A DNA stretch of 50,171 bases. It comes from Candidatus Bacteroides intestinavium. Lineage in GTDB: Bacteria; Bacteroidota; Bacteroidia; Bacteroidales; Bacteroidaceae. The stretch covers positions 1 to 50,171 of the forward strand of contig DWZE01000012.1 of the NCBI GenBank assembly GCA_019118325.1. The letters run 5' to 3'. The notes under the pieces were generated by a model. The model ran no database searches, had not been told where the DNA came from, and worked only from the letters and a program-made list of their open reading frames with translations. Of the stretch, positions 34,169 through 43,389 are shown piece by piece; the first letter of the stretch is position 1; every line of letters starts with the position of its first letter. A program made the position numbers and the translations under genes.

Positions 34169-35521
34169 ATGAATACAGAAGAAAGAAAAAAACGTATCGT
34201 TATCCTGGGTGCCGGCGAAAGCGGCGCCGGAGCCGCCGTACTGGCCAAGACCAAGGGAATGGACACCTTCGTTTCCGACCAGGGCGGCATCAAGGACAAG
34301 TACAAGGCCCTGCTGGACCAATACGGCATCGAATGGGAAGAAGGGCACCACACGGAGGAGAAAATCCTCAACGCCGACGAGGTGGTGAAAAGCCCCGGCA
34401 TCCCCAACGAAGCCCCCCTGGTGCAGAAACTCAAGGCACAGGGCACGCCCATCATCTCGGAAATAGAGTTTGCCGGACGCTACACGCACGCCAAAATGAT
34501 CTGCATCACCGGGTCCAACGGCAAGACCACCACCACGTCGCTCATCTACCATATCTTCAAGAGCGCGGGCCTCAACGTGGGCCTGGCGGGCAACATCGGC
34601 CGCAGCCTGGCCCTGCAGGTGGCCACGGAGCAGCACGACTACTACGTCATCGAGCTCAGCTCCTTCCAGCTGGACAACATGTATAAGTTCCGCGCCAACA
34701 TCGCCGTACTGATGAACATCACGCCGGACCACCTGGACCGCTACGAGCATGATATGCAGAAGTACGTGGACGCCAAGTTCCGCATCACGCAGAACCAGAC
34801 GCCGGACGACGCCTTTATCTTCTGGAACGACGACCCCATCATCCGACGCGAACTGGCCAAACACGGCCTGCAGGCCCGCCTCTATCCCTTCTCCGCCGTC
34901 AAGGAAGACGGGGCCATCGCCTACGTGGAGGACGACGAAGTGCGGATAGACCAGCCCATCGCCTTCAACATGGAGCAGGAGGAACTGGCCCTGACCGGCA
35001 CGCACAACCTCTACAACTCGCTGGCGGCAGGCATCTCGGCCAACGTGGCAGGCATTGACAAGGCCGACATCCGCAAGGCCTTGTCCGACTTCGAAGGCGT
35101 GCCCCACCGGCTGGAGTACGTGGCCACCGTGCGCGACGTGCGCTTCGTCAACGACTCGAAAGCCACCAACGTCAACTCCTGCTGGTACGCCCTGCAGAGC
35201 ATGAAGACGCCCGTCGTCCTCATCCTGGGCGGCAAGGACAAAGGCAATGACTACAAGGAGATAGAAGACCTCGTGCGCCAGAAGTGCCGCGCACTGGTCT
35301 TCCTGGGCCTGCACAACGAGAAGCTGCACGACTTCTTCGACCCGATGGGCCTGCCCACCGCCGAGGTGCAGACCGGGATGAAGGACGCCGTGGAGGCCGC
35401 CTACCGCCTGGCCGGGCGGGGCGACACCGTGCTGCTGAGCCCCTGCTGCGCCTCGTTCGACCTCTTCCAGAGCTACGAAGACCGGGGCGACCAGTTCAAG
35501 GCTTGTGTACGGGCATTATAA
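34169..35521 (+). CDS. murD: UDP-MurNAc-L-alanine:D-glutamate ligase
   Basis: 450 aa. It ligates D-Glu to UDP-MurNAc-L-Ala. It has an N-terminal Rossmann domain (IVILGAGESGAGAAVLA), the P-loop G115-SNGK-TTTT, the Mur-ligase AGNIGRSLALQV and ELSSFQLDNM, and the C-terminal domain with NDSKATNVNS and LILGGKDKGNDY. murD is isolated inside the cluster: repeat array E lies before it and a MITE-like element after it, so it may be transcribed separately from its neighbours. Confidence 0.96.
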   Translation: MNTEERKKRIVILGAGESGAGAAVLAKTKGMDTFVSDQGGIKDKYKALLDQYGIEWEEGHHTEEKILNADEVVKSPGIPNEAPLVQKLKAQGTPIISEIEFAGRYTHAKMICITGSNGKTTTTSLIYHIFKSAGLNVGLAGNIGRSLALQVATEQHDYYVIELSSFQLDNMYKFRANIAVLMNITPDHLDRYEHDMQKYVDAKFRITQNQTPDDAFIFWNDDPIIRRELAKHGLQARLYPFSAVKEDGAIAYVEDDEVRIDQPIAFNMEQEELALTGTHNLYNSLAAGISANVAGIDKADIRKALSDFEGVPHRLEYVATVRDVRFVNDSKATNVNSCWYALQSMKTPVVLILGGKDKGNDYKEIEDLVRQKCRALVFLGLHNEKLHDFFDPMGLPTAEVQTGMKDAVEAAYRLAGRGDTVLLSPCCASFDLFQSYEDRGDQFKACVRAL

Positions 35522-35551
35522 TAAGTAGATGTTGATATTTAGTTTATATTT

Positions 35552-35671
35552 AGGAGTTAAGAAGTTAAGGAGTTATCACTCCGCTTCGCTCCGTTAGGAG
35601 TTAAGCCGATAGTAAGTCAAAGGATCGTATACACAGAGGTATTGGCTTAACTACTTAACTTCTTAACTCCT
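35552..35671. mobile_element. MITE-like inverted-repeat element between murD and ftsW
   Basis: The 24-bp arms AGGAGTTAAGAAGTTAAGG (extended to 35575) and their complement at 35648-35671 match at 23 of 24 positions. The interior has a second small hairpin (CACTCCGCTTCGCTCCG). There is no coding capacity. Partly similar sequence (GGAGTTATC, CTCCGCT, AGGAGTTAA, CTCAAAGATAAA) occurs near 8950-9065. Whether it is mobile is inference; no target duplication is obvious. Confidence 0.65.
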
Positions 35672-35706
35672 TAACTCCTCAAAGATAAACTATCATTTTA
35701 TAAGTC

Positions 35707-37017
35707 ATGGATTTATTACGCAACATATTCAAGGGCGACAAGGTGGTATGGATCATCTTCCTCTGCCTGTGCGTCATCTCGGTCATCGAGGTGTTCAGCG
35801 CCTCCAGCACGCTGACCTACAAGACGGGCAACCACCTGGCACCCATCCTGCGCCACGCCGGTTTCCTGCTGGCGGGAGCGGTGGCGGTATGGATTTTCCA
35901 CCAGATACCGTACCAAAGCTACCGGCTGCTGCCGCGCGTCCTGCTGCCCGTGGCCGGCATCTTCCTGGTGCTGCTGCTGGCCTTCGACGACCTGCACATC
36001 GGCAGCATCCTGGTCATCGAGAAGACCAACGAGGCGGGCCGTTGGGTAAAGCTCTTCGGCATCCCCTTCCAGCCGTCAGAGTTTGCCAAGATGGGCGTCA
36101 TCATCGCCACGGCCTGGCGACTGTCCCGCGGACAGACAGAGCGGGGCGCCGACCCGAAGGCTTTCAAGTACATCATGTGGGTGGCGGGCGTGACCTGCGT
36201 CCTCATCCTGCCGGAGAACTACTCCACCGCCGTGCTGCTGTTTGGCGTAGTATTCCTGATGATGTTCGTCGGGCGCATCCAGGCACGCAAGTTGCTGACC
36301 TTGGCCGGCAGCCTGGGGGCGGCGGCGGCCCTGTTCGTCAGCTTCCTGTTCATCATGCCGAACGACACACTGGAGAAAATCCCCCTGGGCCATCGCTTCA
36401 CCACCGTGAAGAGCCGCCTGGCCAACTTCACCAGCAACGACAAAGTGCCGCCTGCCAAGTATGACATGAGCGGCAACGGCCGCCAGGTGGGCAACGCACG
36501 CATCGCCGTGGCCACCAGCGGATTCCTGGGCAAGGGGCCGGGCAACTCGGTGCAGCGCGACTTCCTGAGCCAGGCCTACTCGGACTTCATCTTCGCCATC
36601 ATCATCGAAGAGCTGGGACTGGCGGGCGGCTGCATCGTCGTTTTCCTCTACCTGTGGCTGCTCATCCGGTGCTGGCGCATCGCCAACCGGTGCGAACGCA
36701 CCTTCCCGGCCTTCCTGGTGCTGGGCGTGGGGCTGCTGCTGATTGTACAGGCCATGTTCAACATGATGGTGGCCGTGGGACTGGCCCCCGTCACCGGACA
36801 GCCGCTGCCCCTCATCAGCCGCGGCGGCACGTCCACCCTGATCAACTGCGTGTACATCGGCATCATCCTTAGCGTCAGCCGCTACACCATCGAACTGAAA
36901 GAACAGCGCGAAGCGGCGGCCGCCGCCAACCAGCTGTTCCCGGCCACTACCCCCGAGGGGCTCCAGGCCGAACCGTCCCGTTCGCCCGAGCTGAATAACG
37001 ACGAGGAAATGGCCTGA
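35707..37017 (+). CDS. ftsW: SEDS-family peptidoglycan glycosyltransferase FtsW
   Basis: 436 aa. It polymerises lipid II at the septum together with FtsI. About ten transmembrane helices are visible, with SEDS landmarks ASSTLTYKTG, WVKLFGIPFQPSEFAKMG, SQAYSDFIFAIIIEELG and GQPLPLISRGGTSTL. A short Glu/Pro-rich cytoplasmic tail ends the chain. It lies downstream of a MITE-like repeat and leads the ftsW-murG-murC-ftsQ run. Confidence 0.95.
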   Translation: MDLLRNIFKGDKVVWIIFLCLCVISVIEVFSASSTLTYKTGNHLAPILRHAGFLLAGAVAVWIFHQIPYQSYRLLPRVLLPVAGIFLVLLLAFDDLHIGSILVIEKTNEAGRWVKLFGIPFQPSEFAKMGVIIATAWRLSRGQTERGADPKAFKYIMWVAGVTCVLILPENYSTAVLLFGVVFLMMFVGRIQARKLLTLAGSLGAAAALFVSFLFIMPNDTLEKIPLGHRFTTVKSRLANFTSNDKVPPAKYDMSGNGRQVGNARIAVATSGFLGKGPGNSVQRDFLSQAYSDFIFAIIIEELGLAGGCIVVFLYLWLLIRCWRIANRCERTFPAFLVLGVGLLLIVQAMFNMMVAVGLAPVTGQPLPLISRGGTSTLINCVYIGIILSVSRYTIELKEQREAAAAANQLFPATTPEGLQAEPSRSPELNNDEEMA

Positions 37018-37049
37018 CCCTCAAACCGGATAAAAAAGCATAGAAGACA

Positions 37050-38216
37050 ATGAATACCAACTCCACAACAACCTCATCCGCCGCTCTCCGCATCATCATC
37101 AGCGGAGGCGGCACGGGCGGACACATCTTCCCCGCCATCTCCATCGCCAACGCGCTGAAGGCCCTGCGCCCCGATGCGGACATCCTCTTCGTCGGCGCCG
37201 AAGGCCGCATGGAGATGCAGCGCGTGCCCGACGCGGGCTACCGCATCATCGGCCTGCCCGTGGCCGGATTTGACCGCCGGCACCTGTGGAAGAACATCTC
37301 CGTCATCGCCAAGCTGCTGCGCAGCCAGTGGCAGGCGCGCCGCATCGTCCGTGAGTTTCGCCCGCAGGCGGCCGTGGGCGTGGGCGGCTATGCCAGCGGC
37401 CCCATGCTGAAGGCGTGCGCCCTGGCCGGCATCCCCACCCTGATACAGGAGCAGAACTCCTACGCCGGCGTCACCAACAAGCTCCTGGCCAAGCAGGCCG
37501 CCAAGATTTGCGTGGCCTACGACGGCATGGAACGCTTCTTCCCCGCCGGGAAAATCATCCTGACGGGCAACCCCGTGCGCCAGAATCTGCTGGACAGCCC
37601 CGTCACCCGCGAACAGGCCGCCGCCCACTTCGGCCTCGACCCGCAGAAGAAGACCATCCTCGTCCTGGGCGGAAGCCTGGGCGCCCGCACCCTGAACCGC
37701 ACCATGGAGGCCGCCCTGCGCGACATCAAGGGGCATCCCGAAGTGCAGTTCATCTGGCAGACGGGGCGCATCTACATCGACGAGGTGAAGGCCGCCATCA
37801 CCACCTTCACGGGAGACACGATGCGCAACGTCCGCGTTGCCAGTCTGCCCAACCTCTACGTCAGCGACTTCATCCGCGAGATGCCCATGGCCTACGGCCT
37901 GGCCGACCTGGTAGTGTCACGCGCCGGGGCAGGCTCCATCTCGGAGTTCTGCCTGCTGGGCAAGCCCGTCATCCTGGTGCCCTCGCCCAACGTGGCCGAA
38001 GACCATCAGACCAAGAATGCCCTGGCCCTGGTGCAGAAGGACGCCGCCCTCTACGTGAAGGATGCCGACGCCCCCGCACAACTGGTCGCCCTGGCCCTCA
38101 AGACCGTGGCTGACGACCAGAAACTGCACAGCCTGTCGGAGCACATCGCCCGCCTGGCCTTGCCGGACTCGGCAGACCGCATCGCGAAAGAAGTATTGAA
38201 ACTCATCCAACAATGA
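37050..38216 (+). CDS. murG: UDP-GlcNAc:lipid I N-acetylglucosaminyltransferase
   Basis: 388 aa. It converts lipid I to lipid II on the cytoplasmic membrane face. The N-terminal G-loop ISGGGTGGHIFPA (about 18-30), GGYASGPMLKACAL, the second G-loop LVLGGSLGARTLN, and the UDP-sugar site RAGAGSISEFCLLGKPVILVPSP with VAEDHQTKNA are all present. The start at 37050 leaves a 13-residue Ser/Thr-rich tail before the Rossmann fold, slightly longer than in many homologues. Confidence 0.96.
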   Translation: MNTNSTTTSSAALRIIISGGGTGGHIFPAISIANALKALRPDADILFVGAEGRMEMQRVPDAGYRIIGLPVAGFDRRHLWKNISVIAKLLRSQWQARRIVREFRPQAAVGVGGYASGPMLKACALAGIPTLIQEQNSYAGVTNKLLAKQAAKICVAYDGMERFFPAGKIILTGNPVRQNLLDSPVTREQAAAHFGLDPQKKTILVLGGSLGARTLNRTMEAALRDIKGHPEVQFIWQTGRIYIDEVKAAITTFTGDTMRNVRVASLPNLYVSDFIREMPMAYGLADLVVSRAGAGSISEFCLLGKPVILVPSPNVAEDHQTKNALALVQKDAALYVKDADAPAQLVALALKTVADDQKLHSLSEHIARLALPDSADRIAKEVLKLIQQ

Positions 38217-38229
38217 AAGGAAACCACAC

Positions 38230-39648
38230 ATGAACATCGAAGACATACAATCCGTCTATTTCGTCGGCGCCGGCGGCATCGGCATGAGCGCCCTCATCCG
38301 CTATTTCCTGGCACGGGGCAAACAAGTGGCCGGCTATGACCGCACCCCCAGCCCGCTGACCAAGCAACTCATCGCCGAAGGGGCCCGCCTGCACTACGAA
38401 GAGAACCCCAACCTCATCCCCGACGACTGCCGCCGGCCGGACACCACGCTCGTGGTCTATACGCCCGCCGTCCCCGCCGAACATGCCGAACTGGAGTGGC
38501 TCCGCCAACACGGCTTCGAACTGCACAAGCGCGCCCAGGTGCTGGGCCTCATCACCCGCAGCAGCCGCGGCCTGTGCGTGGCCGGCACACACGGCAAGAC
38601 CACGACCAGCACCATGGCCGCCCATCTGCTCTACCAGTCGCACGTGGGCTGCACGGCTTTCCTGGGAGGCATCTCGAAGAACTACGGCACCAACCTGCTG
38701 CTCTCCGCCACCAGCCCCTACACGGTCATCGAAGCCGACGAGTTCGACCGCTCCTTCCACTGGCTCAGCCCGTGGATGAGCGTCATCACCGCCACCGACC
38801 CCGACCACCTGGACATCTACGGCACGCCGGAGGCCTACCTGGAGAGCTTCCGCCACTACACCACCCTCATCCGGCCGGGCGGCGCCCTGATTATCCACAA
38901 GGACCTGGCCCTGAAGCCCGACGTGCAGGACGGGGTCAGCATCTACACCTACGGGCGGACGGAGGGAGACTTCCATGCCGAGAACATCCGCATCGGCGGG
39001 GGCAAGCTATTCCTGGACTTCGTGGCGCCGGACACGCGTATCGACAATGTCCAGCTGGGTGTGCCCGTCAGCATCAACATCGAAAACGGCGTGGCCGCCA
39101 TGGCCCTGGCCCATCTGAACGGCGCCACCGATGCAGAAATCAAGCTGGGCATGGCCACCTTCCGCGGGGTGGACCGCCGCTTTGACTTCAAGCTGAGAAC
39201 CGCCACACACGCCGTGCTGAGCGACTATGCCCACCACCCGGCGGAAATCGCGCAGAGCATCCGCTCCGTTCGCGCACTGTACGAGGGACGCAAAATCACC
39301 GTCATCTTCCAGCCGCACCTCTACAGCCGCACACGAGACTTCTATGCCGACTTTGCCGACAGTCTCTCGCTGGCCGACGAGGTCATCCTGACGGACATCT
39401 ACCCCGCCCGCGAGGAGCCTATCCCCGGGGTCACGAGCCAACTCATCCTGGACCGCCTGCACAAGGACGTCGCGGGACGCCTCTGCCGTAAAGAAGACCT
39501 GCCCGCCCTGCTCAGGCAAGACCCCGGCCTCGAAGTGGTCATCGTGCTCGGAGCCGGCGACATCGACAGCCTGGCGCCCGGCATCGCACGGATGATGAAC
39601 GAAAGGCTGAACGAATCGGAAAAAAGGAGCGAGGAAGTCAAGGAGTGA
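38230..39648 (+). CDS. murC: UDP-N-acetylmuramate:L-alanine ligase
   Basis: 472 aa. It adds the first L-Ala to UDP-MurNAc. Motifs: YFVGAGGIGMSALIRYF (N-terminal nucleotide-sugar domain), the P-loop G119-THGK-TTTS, EADEFDRSFHWLSP, DPDHLDIYG, and the C-terminal YAHHPAEI and QPHLYSRTRDF. It follows murG by 13 bp. Domain order and length are normal. Confidence 0.96.
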   Translation: MNIEDIQSVYFVGAGGIGMSALIRYFLARGKQVAGYDRTPSPLTKQLIAEGARLHYEENPNLIPDDCRRPDTTLVVYTPAVPAEHAELEWLRQHGFELHKRAQVLGLITRSSRGLCVAGTHGKTTTSTMAAHLLYQSHVGCTAFLGGISKNYGTNLLLSATSPYTVIEADEFDRSFHWLSPWMSVITATDPDHLDIYGTPEAYLESFRHYTTLIRPGGALIIHKDLALKPDVQDGVSIYTYGRTEGDFHAENIRIGGGKLFLDFVAPDTRIDNVQLGVPVSINIENGVAAMALAHLNGATDAEIKLGMATFRGVDRRFDFKLRTATHAVLSDYAHHPAEIAQSIRSVRALYEGRKITVIFQPHLYSRTRDFYADFADSLSLADEVILTDIYPAREEPIPGVTSQLILDRLHKDVAGRLCRKEDLPALLRQDPGLEVVIVLGAGDIDSLAPGIARMMNERLNESEKRSEEVKE

Positions 39649-39705
39649 AGCCGCCGGATGAAGCAAGTATAAACTAAAATCGACATCTACTTATAAAACG
39701 CGCTT

Positions 39706-40440
39706 ATGTTCAAGAAGATTCTGATAGCCCTCTGCACCACCGTGGCGGCCGCCTATCTCCTGCTGGCCATCACGGCTTTCAACCGGAAGCCGGCGGGACA
39801 GACCTGTCCCGGCCTGGAGCTGATGATCCGCGACAGCATCTACGCCGGCTTTGTCACCCGCGAAGACATATCCGCCCTGCTGCACCGCCAAGGCCTCGAC
39901 CCGGCAGGAAAGAACACAGACAGCATCGACACCCGCCGGATGGAGGAGGCCCTGGCCCATCATCCCCTCATCGACGGAGTGGAATGCTACAAGACGCCCG
40001 GCGGACGCGTGTGCGTCGAGGTCAGCCAACGGCTCCCCATCCTGCGCGTCATGAGCGACGGAGGCGACAGCTACTACGTGGACAGCCGGGGCCGCGTAAT
40101 GCCCCTCTCGGCCAAGTGCGTGGCGCGGTTGCCCGTCGTCACGGGACACGTCAGCCGCGAATTCGCCACCGGCCCGCTCTACGGCTTCGGACGCTTCTTG
40201 CAGCGCAATCCCTTCTGGCAGGCACAGACGGAACAGATACACGTCCTGGCAGACGGAACCATCGAACTGGCTCCCCGCGTAGGCGACCACCTCATCTACC
40301 TGGGCAAGCTACAGGACTACGAACACAAGCTCCAGCGGGTGAAGCTGTTCTATGAAAAAGCCCTCAACCGCGTGGGATGGAACAAATATTCGCGCATCAA
40401 CGTAGAGTTTGACAACCAAATCATCTGCACACGTCGCTGA
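39706..40440 (+). CDS. ftsQ: Cell division protein FtsQ
   Basis: 244 aa. A short cytoplasmic stretch and one transmembrane helix (about 4-24) precede a POTRA-like domain (FVTREDISALLHRQGLDP, then RRMEEALAHHPLIDGVECYKTPGGRVCVEVSQRLPILRVMSDGG) and the FtsQ beta domain (YYVDSRGRVMPLSAK...LPVVTGHVS). It links FtsA-side and synthase-side division proteins. The position before ftsA agrees. The stop codon lies within the first unit of repeat array F. Confidence 0.92.
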   Translation: MFKKILIALCTTVAAAYLLLAITAFNRKPAGQTCPGLELMIRDSIYAGFVTREDISALLHRQGLDPAGKNTDSIDTRRMEEALAHHPLIDGVECYKTPGGRVCVEVSQRLPILRVMSDGGDSYYVDSRGRVMPLSAKCVARLPVVTGHVSREFATGPLYGFGRFLQRNPFWQAQTEQIHVLADGTIELAPRVGDHLIYLGKLQDYEHKLQRVKLFYEKALNRVGWNKYSRINVEFDNQIICTRR

Positions 40441-40540
40441 CCGCAAGCGAAGATATCGCTGACCGCAAGCGCAGATATCGACGGGCGCGGGCGCAGATAT
40501 CGACGGGCACGGGCGCAGGTATCGACGGGCGCGAGTGCAG
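40436..40540. repeat. 22-bp phased repeat array F (ftsQ/ftsA gap)
   Basis: Cores lie at 40452, 40474 and 40496 (GATATC) and 40518 (GGTATC), with a decayed fifth at 40540. The first two units share GCTGACCGCAAGCG before AAGATATC or CAGATATC, and the TGA in the first is the ftsQ stop. The array ends about 50 bp before the ftsA -7 box. Confidence 0.92.
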
Positions 40541-40591
40541 AGCCGACGAACAACAAACGGAAATCTGCTGGGATAAACGATAGAAAATAAC

Positions 40592-40599
40592 TAACTTTG
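40592..40599 (+). promoter_or_regulatory. ftsA-ftsZ promoter -7 box
   Basis: TAACTTTG is a full TAnnTTTG match 27 bp upstream of the ftsA ATG. The -33 region (GCTG near 40567) is weak. It suggests that ftsA and ftsZ can be transcribed independently of the upstream cluster. Confidence 0.6.
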
Positions 40600-40625
40600 C
40601 AGCCAAATACTAAACAACAGAAACT

Positions 40626-42017
40626 ATGTCAACAACCGAATTTATCGCCGCCATCGAGTTGGGCTCTTCGCGCATCGCCGGCATCGCCGGACGGAAGCAC
40701 GACGACGGGAGCCTCGAAGTCCTGGCCTACGCCTCGGAGGACTCGTCCTCCTTCGTACGCAAGGGCATCGTTTACAACATCGACAAGGCCGCCCACGCCA
40801 TCCGCGACATCGTCGCCGCGCTGGAAGGGCAGTTGGGACAATCCATCGCCAAAGTCTACGCAGGCGTCGGAGGCCAGTCGCTGCGGACGGTACGCAATGC
40901 CGTCAGCCGCACGTTGGACGAGGAAGGCATCATCTCCACCAGCCTGGTGGACGAGCTGAACGATGAAAATCTGCAATTCCCCCTGGTGGACATGTGCATC
41001 CTGGACGTGGCGCCACAGGAATACAAGATAGACAACACCCAGCACGCCGACCCCGTAGGCGTGGCAGGACAACGCATCACCGGCCAGTTCCTCAACATCA
41101 TTGCCCGCCACCAGCTGAAGAAGAACCTGGAGCAGAGCTTCGAAAAGGCCGGCATCAAGACCGCCGACCAGCCCGTCGCCCCCCTGGCCCTGGCCAGCGC
41201 CGTGCTCTCCAAAAACGAAATGCGCGCCGGCTGCGCACTGGTGGACCTCGGTGCAGACACCACCACCATACAGGTCTACAAGGACAATATCCTGCGCTAC
41301 CTCTGCGTGCTGCCCCTGGGCGGGAGCAACATCACCCACGACCTCACCCTGCTGAAAATCGAAGAGGAAGAGGCCGAACAACTGAAGCTGCAATACGGCG
41401 ACGCCTGCTACCAGGCCGACATCGACGAGAACACGGAAACGACCCCGGCCTGCACCCTGGCCGACGGACGCACCGTCGAACTGTCCGCCCTGAACGACAT
41501 CCTTGGCGCACGCGCCGAAGAAATCCTGGCCAACGCCTGGAATCAGATCCAACTGTCCGGCTACGAGCGCGAACTCCTGGCCGGCACCGTCCTGACCGGC
41601 GGCGGAGCTTCCCTGCAAGGCACCGAAGCCCTCTTCCGCAAACTGAGCCGCACGGAGAAAGTGCGCACCGCCCTCAACATACAGGCCAACGTACATGACG
41701 CCCAAGGCAACCTGCCCACCAATGGACGGCAAAACACCCTCCTGGGCTTGCTGGCCGGAGGCACGGTCAACTGCGCCACGCCACCCAAGCCGCAGCCCCA
41801 GCCGGAACCGGCTCCACAACCCAAGCCCGAACCGGAGAAGCAACAGCAACCCGAGCCGGAGAAGCCCAAGCCCGAACCAGCCCCCACGAACAAGCCGAAG
41901 CCAGAACCGCAGAACAACGGCAAGAAAAAGAAGAGATGGTGGCAAATGGGCAAGGACCTGTTCGAAGACGTCAGCGACGCATTCCTGGACGACGAGAGCA
42001 ACAAAAAACGCAACTAA
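40626..42017 (+). CDS. ftsA: Cell division protein FtsA
   Basis: 463 aa. An actin-like ATPase that tethers FtsZ to the membrane. Blocks: IAAIELGSSRIAGIAG (phosphate 1), the 1C domain, ALVDLGADTTTIQVYKDN (phosphate 2) and LTGGGASLQGTEALFRKLS (adenosine). From about 380 a Pro/Glu/Lys-rich linker of about 55 residues leads to KKKKRWWQMGKDLFEDVSDAF, an amphipathic membrane-targeting helix. The linker is low-complexity and may vary in length between strains. Confidence 0.95.
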   Translation: MSTTEFIAAIELGSSRIAGIAGRKHDDGSLEVLAYASEDSSSFVRKGIVYNIDKAAHAIRDIVAALEGQLGQSIAKVYAGVGGQSLRTVRNAVSRTLDEEGIISTSLVDELNDENLQFPLVDMCILDVAPQEYKIDNTQHADPVGVAGQRITGQFLNIIARHQLKKNLEQSFEKAGIKTADQPVAPLALASAVLSKNEMRAGCALVDLGADTTTIQVYKDNILRYLCVLPLGGSNITHDLTLLKIEEEEAEQLKLQYGDACYQADIDENTETTPACTLADGRTVELSALNDILGARAEEILANAWNQIQLSGYERELLAGTVLTGGGASLQGTEALFRKLSRTEKVRTALNIQANVHDAQGNLPTNGRQNTLLGLLAGGTVNCATPPKPQPQPEPAPQPKPEPEKQQQPEPEKPKPEPAPTNKPKPEPQNNGKKKKRWWQMGKDLFEDVSDAFLDDESNKKRN

Positions 42018-42051
42018 CCCCCTAAGCATTAATCATTAACCATTACATACA

Positions 42052-43362
42052 ATGGACGACAGAGTACAATTCGACTTCCCCACCGATTCACCCAAAATCA
42101 TCAAAGTCATCGGTGTGGGCGGCGGCGGCGGCAACGCCGTCAACCACATGTACCGCGAAGGCATCCACGAAGTGGCATTCGTGGTGTGCAACACCGACCG
42201 CAAGGCACTGGAAGAATCGCCCGTGCCCGTCAAGCTGCAACTGGGACACGAAGGCCTCGGAGCCGGCAACCGGCCCAGCAAAGCCAAAGAAGCCACGGAA
42301 GAAAGCATCGAGGAAATCAAGAATATGCTGAACGACGGCACCAAGATGGTATTCATCACCGCCGGCATGGGAGGAGGCACCGGCACCGGCGCCGCACCCA
42401 CCATCGCCCACATCACCAAGGAGATGGACATCCTCACCGTGGGCATCGTCACCATCCCCTTCCGCTGGGAGGGCGACAAAAAGATTGACCAGGCCCTGGA
42501 CGGCGTGGAGGAAATCAGCAAGAACGTCGACGCCCTGCTGGTCATCAACAACGAAAAGCTGGGCGAGATCTATCCCGACCTCTCCGTCAAAAACGCCTTC
42601 GCCAAGGCCAATGACACCCTCCTCATCGCCGCCAAGAGCATTGCGGAGATTATCACCATGCGCGGCATCATCAACCTGGACTTCAACGACGTCAAAACCG
42701 TCATGAAGGACGGAGGCGTGGCCATCATGAGCACCGGCTACGGCGAGGGAGAGAACCGCGTCAGCAAAGCCATCGAACAGGCACGCCACTCACCCCTCTT
42801 GAACAACAACGACATCTTCAACTCGCAGAAAGTCCTCCTGAACATCTCCTACAGCCCCGACCACGAACTGATGATGAGCGAGATGGACGAAGTGAAAGAG
42901 TTCATGAACCGCTTCAACCGCAACTTCGAGACCAAGTTCGGCATGGCCGAAGACCCCGCCCTGGGCGAACAGGTGAAAATCACCCTCCTGGCCACCGGCT
43001 TCGGCATCCAGGACATCCACATGAAGGAGATGGACCAACGCCTGGAGCAACGCAGCCAGGAGGAACAGAAACGGCTGGCCGAGCTGGAAGAGAAAGAGGA
43101 GGAACGCCGCCGCCGCCGCGAGAGCTACTACGGACGCGACACCAGCGCCCGCTACCAGCCCGTGCGCCGGCGACACATCTACCTCTTCACGCCCGAAGAC
43201 CTGGACAACGCCGACGTCGTGGCCCTCGTGGAGAACTCGCCTACCTGCCGCCGCGACAAGGCCACCCTCAACGCCATCCGCAACAAGGCCGAACAGGAGC
43301 GCACCGCCGCCATCGCCGCAGGCACGCAGCCGGGCGAGGACGAGGGAGTTATCACGTTTTAA
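42052..43362 (+). CDS. ftsZ: Cell division GTPase FtsZ
   Basis: 436 aa. A tubulin homologue that forms the Z ring. IKVIGVGGGGGNAVNHM begins the GTPase domain. The tubulin signature is GGGTGTG at 107-113, and NLDFNDVKTVM (T7 loop) completes the site of the neighbouring subunit. After the core (about 320) comes a charged helical stretch (QRSQEEQKRLAELEEKEEERRRRR), then the Bacteroidota-type tail HIYLFTPEDLDNADVVALVE and the terminal EDEGVITF, instead of the proteobacterial IPAFLR-type peptide. It is 34 bp after ftsA. Confidence 0.97.
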   Translation: MDDRVQFDFPTDSPKIIKVIGVGGGGGNAVNHMYREGIHEVAFVVCNTDRKALEESPVPVKLQLGHEGLGAGNRPSKAKEATEESIEEIKNMLNDGTKMVFITAGMGGGTGTGAAPTIAHITKEMDILTVGIVTIPFRWEGDKKIDQALDGVEEISKNVDALLVINNEKLGEIYPDLSVKNAFAKANDTLLIAAKSIAEIITMRGIINLDFNDVKTVMKDGGVAIMSTGYGEGENRVSKAIEQARHSPLLNNNDIFNSQKVLLNISYSPDHELMMSEMDEVKEFMNRFNRNFETKFGMAEDPALGEQVKITLLATGFGIQDIHMKEMDQRLEQRSQEEQKRLAELEEKEEERRRRRESYYGRDTSARYQPVRRRHIYLFTPEDLDNADVVALVENSPTCRRDKATLNAIRNKAEQERTAAIAAGTQPGEDEGVITF

Positions 43363-43389
43363 TGGACACATTCTTAATTATAGAACACT

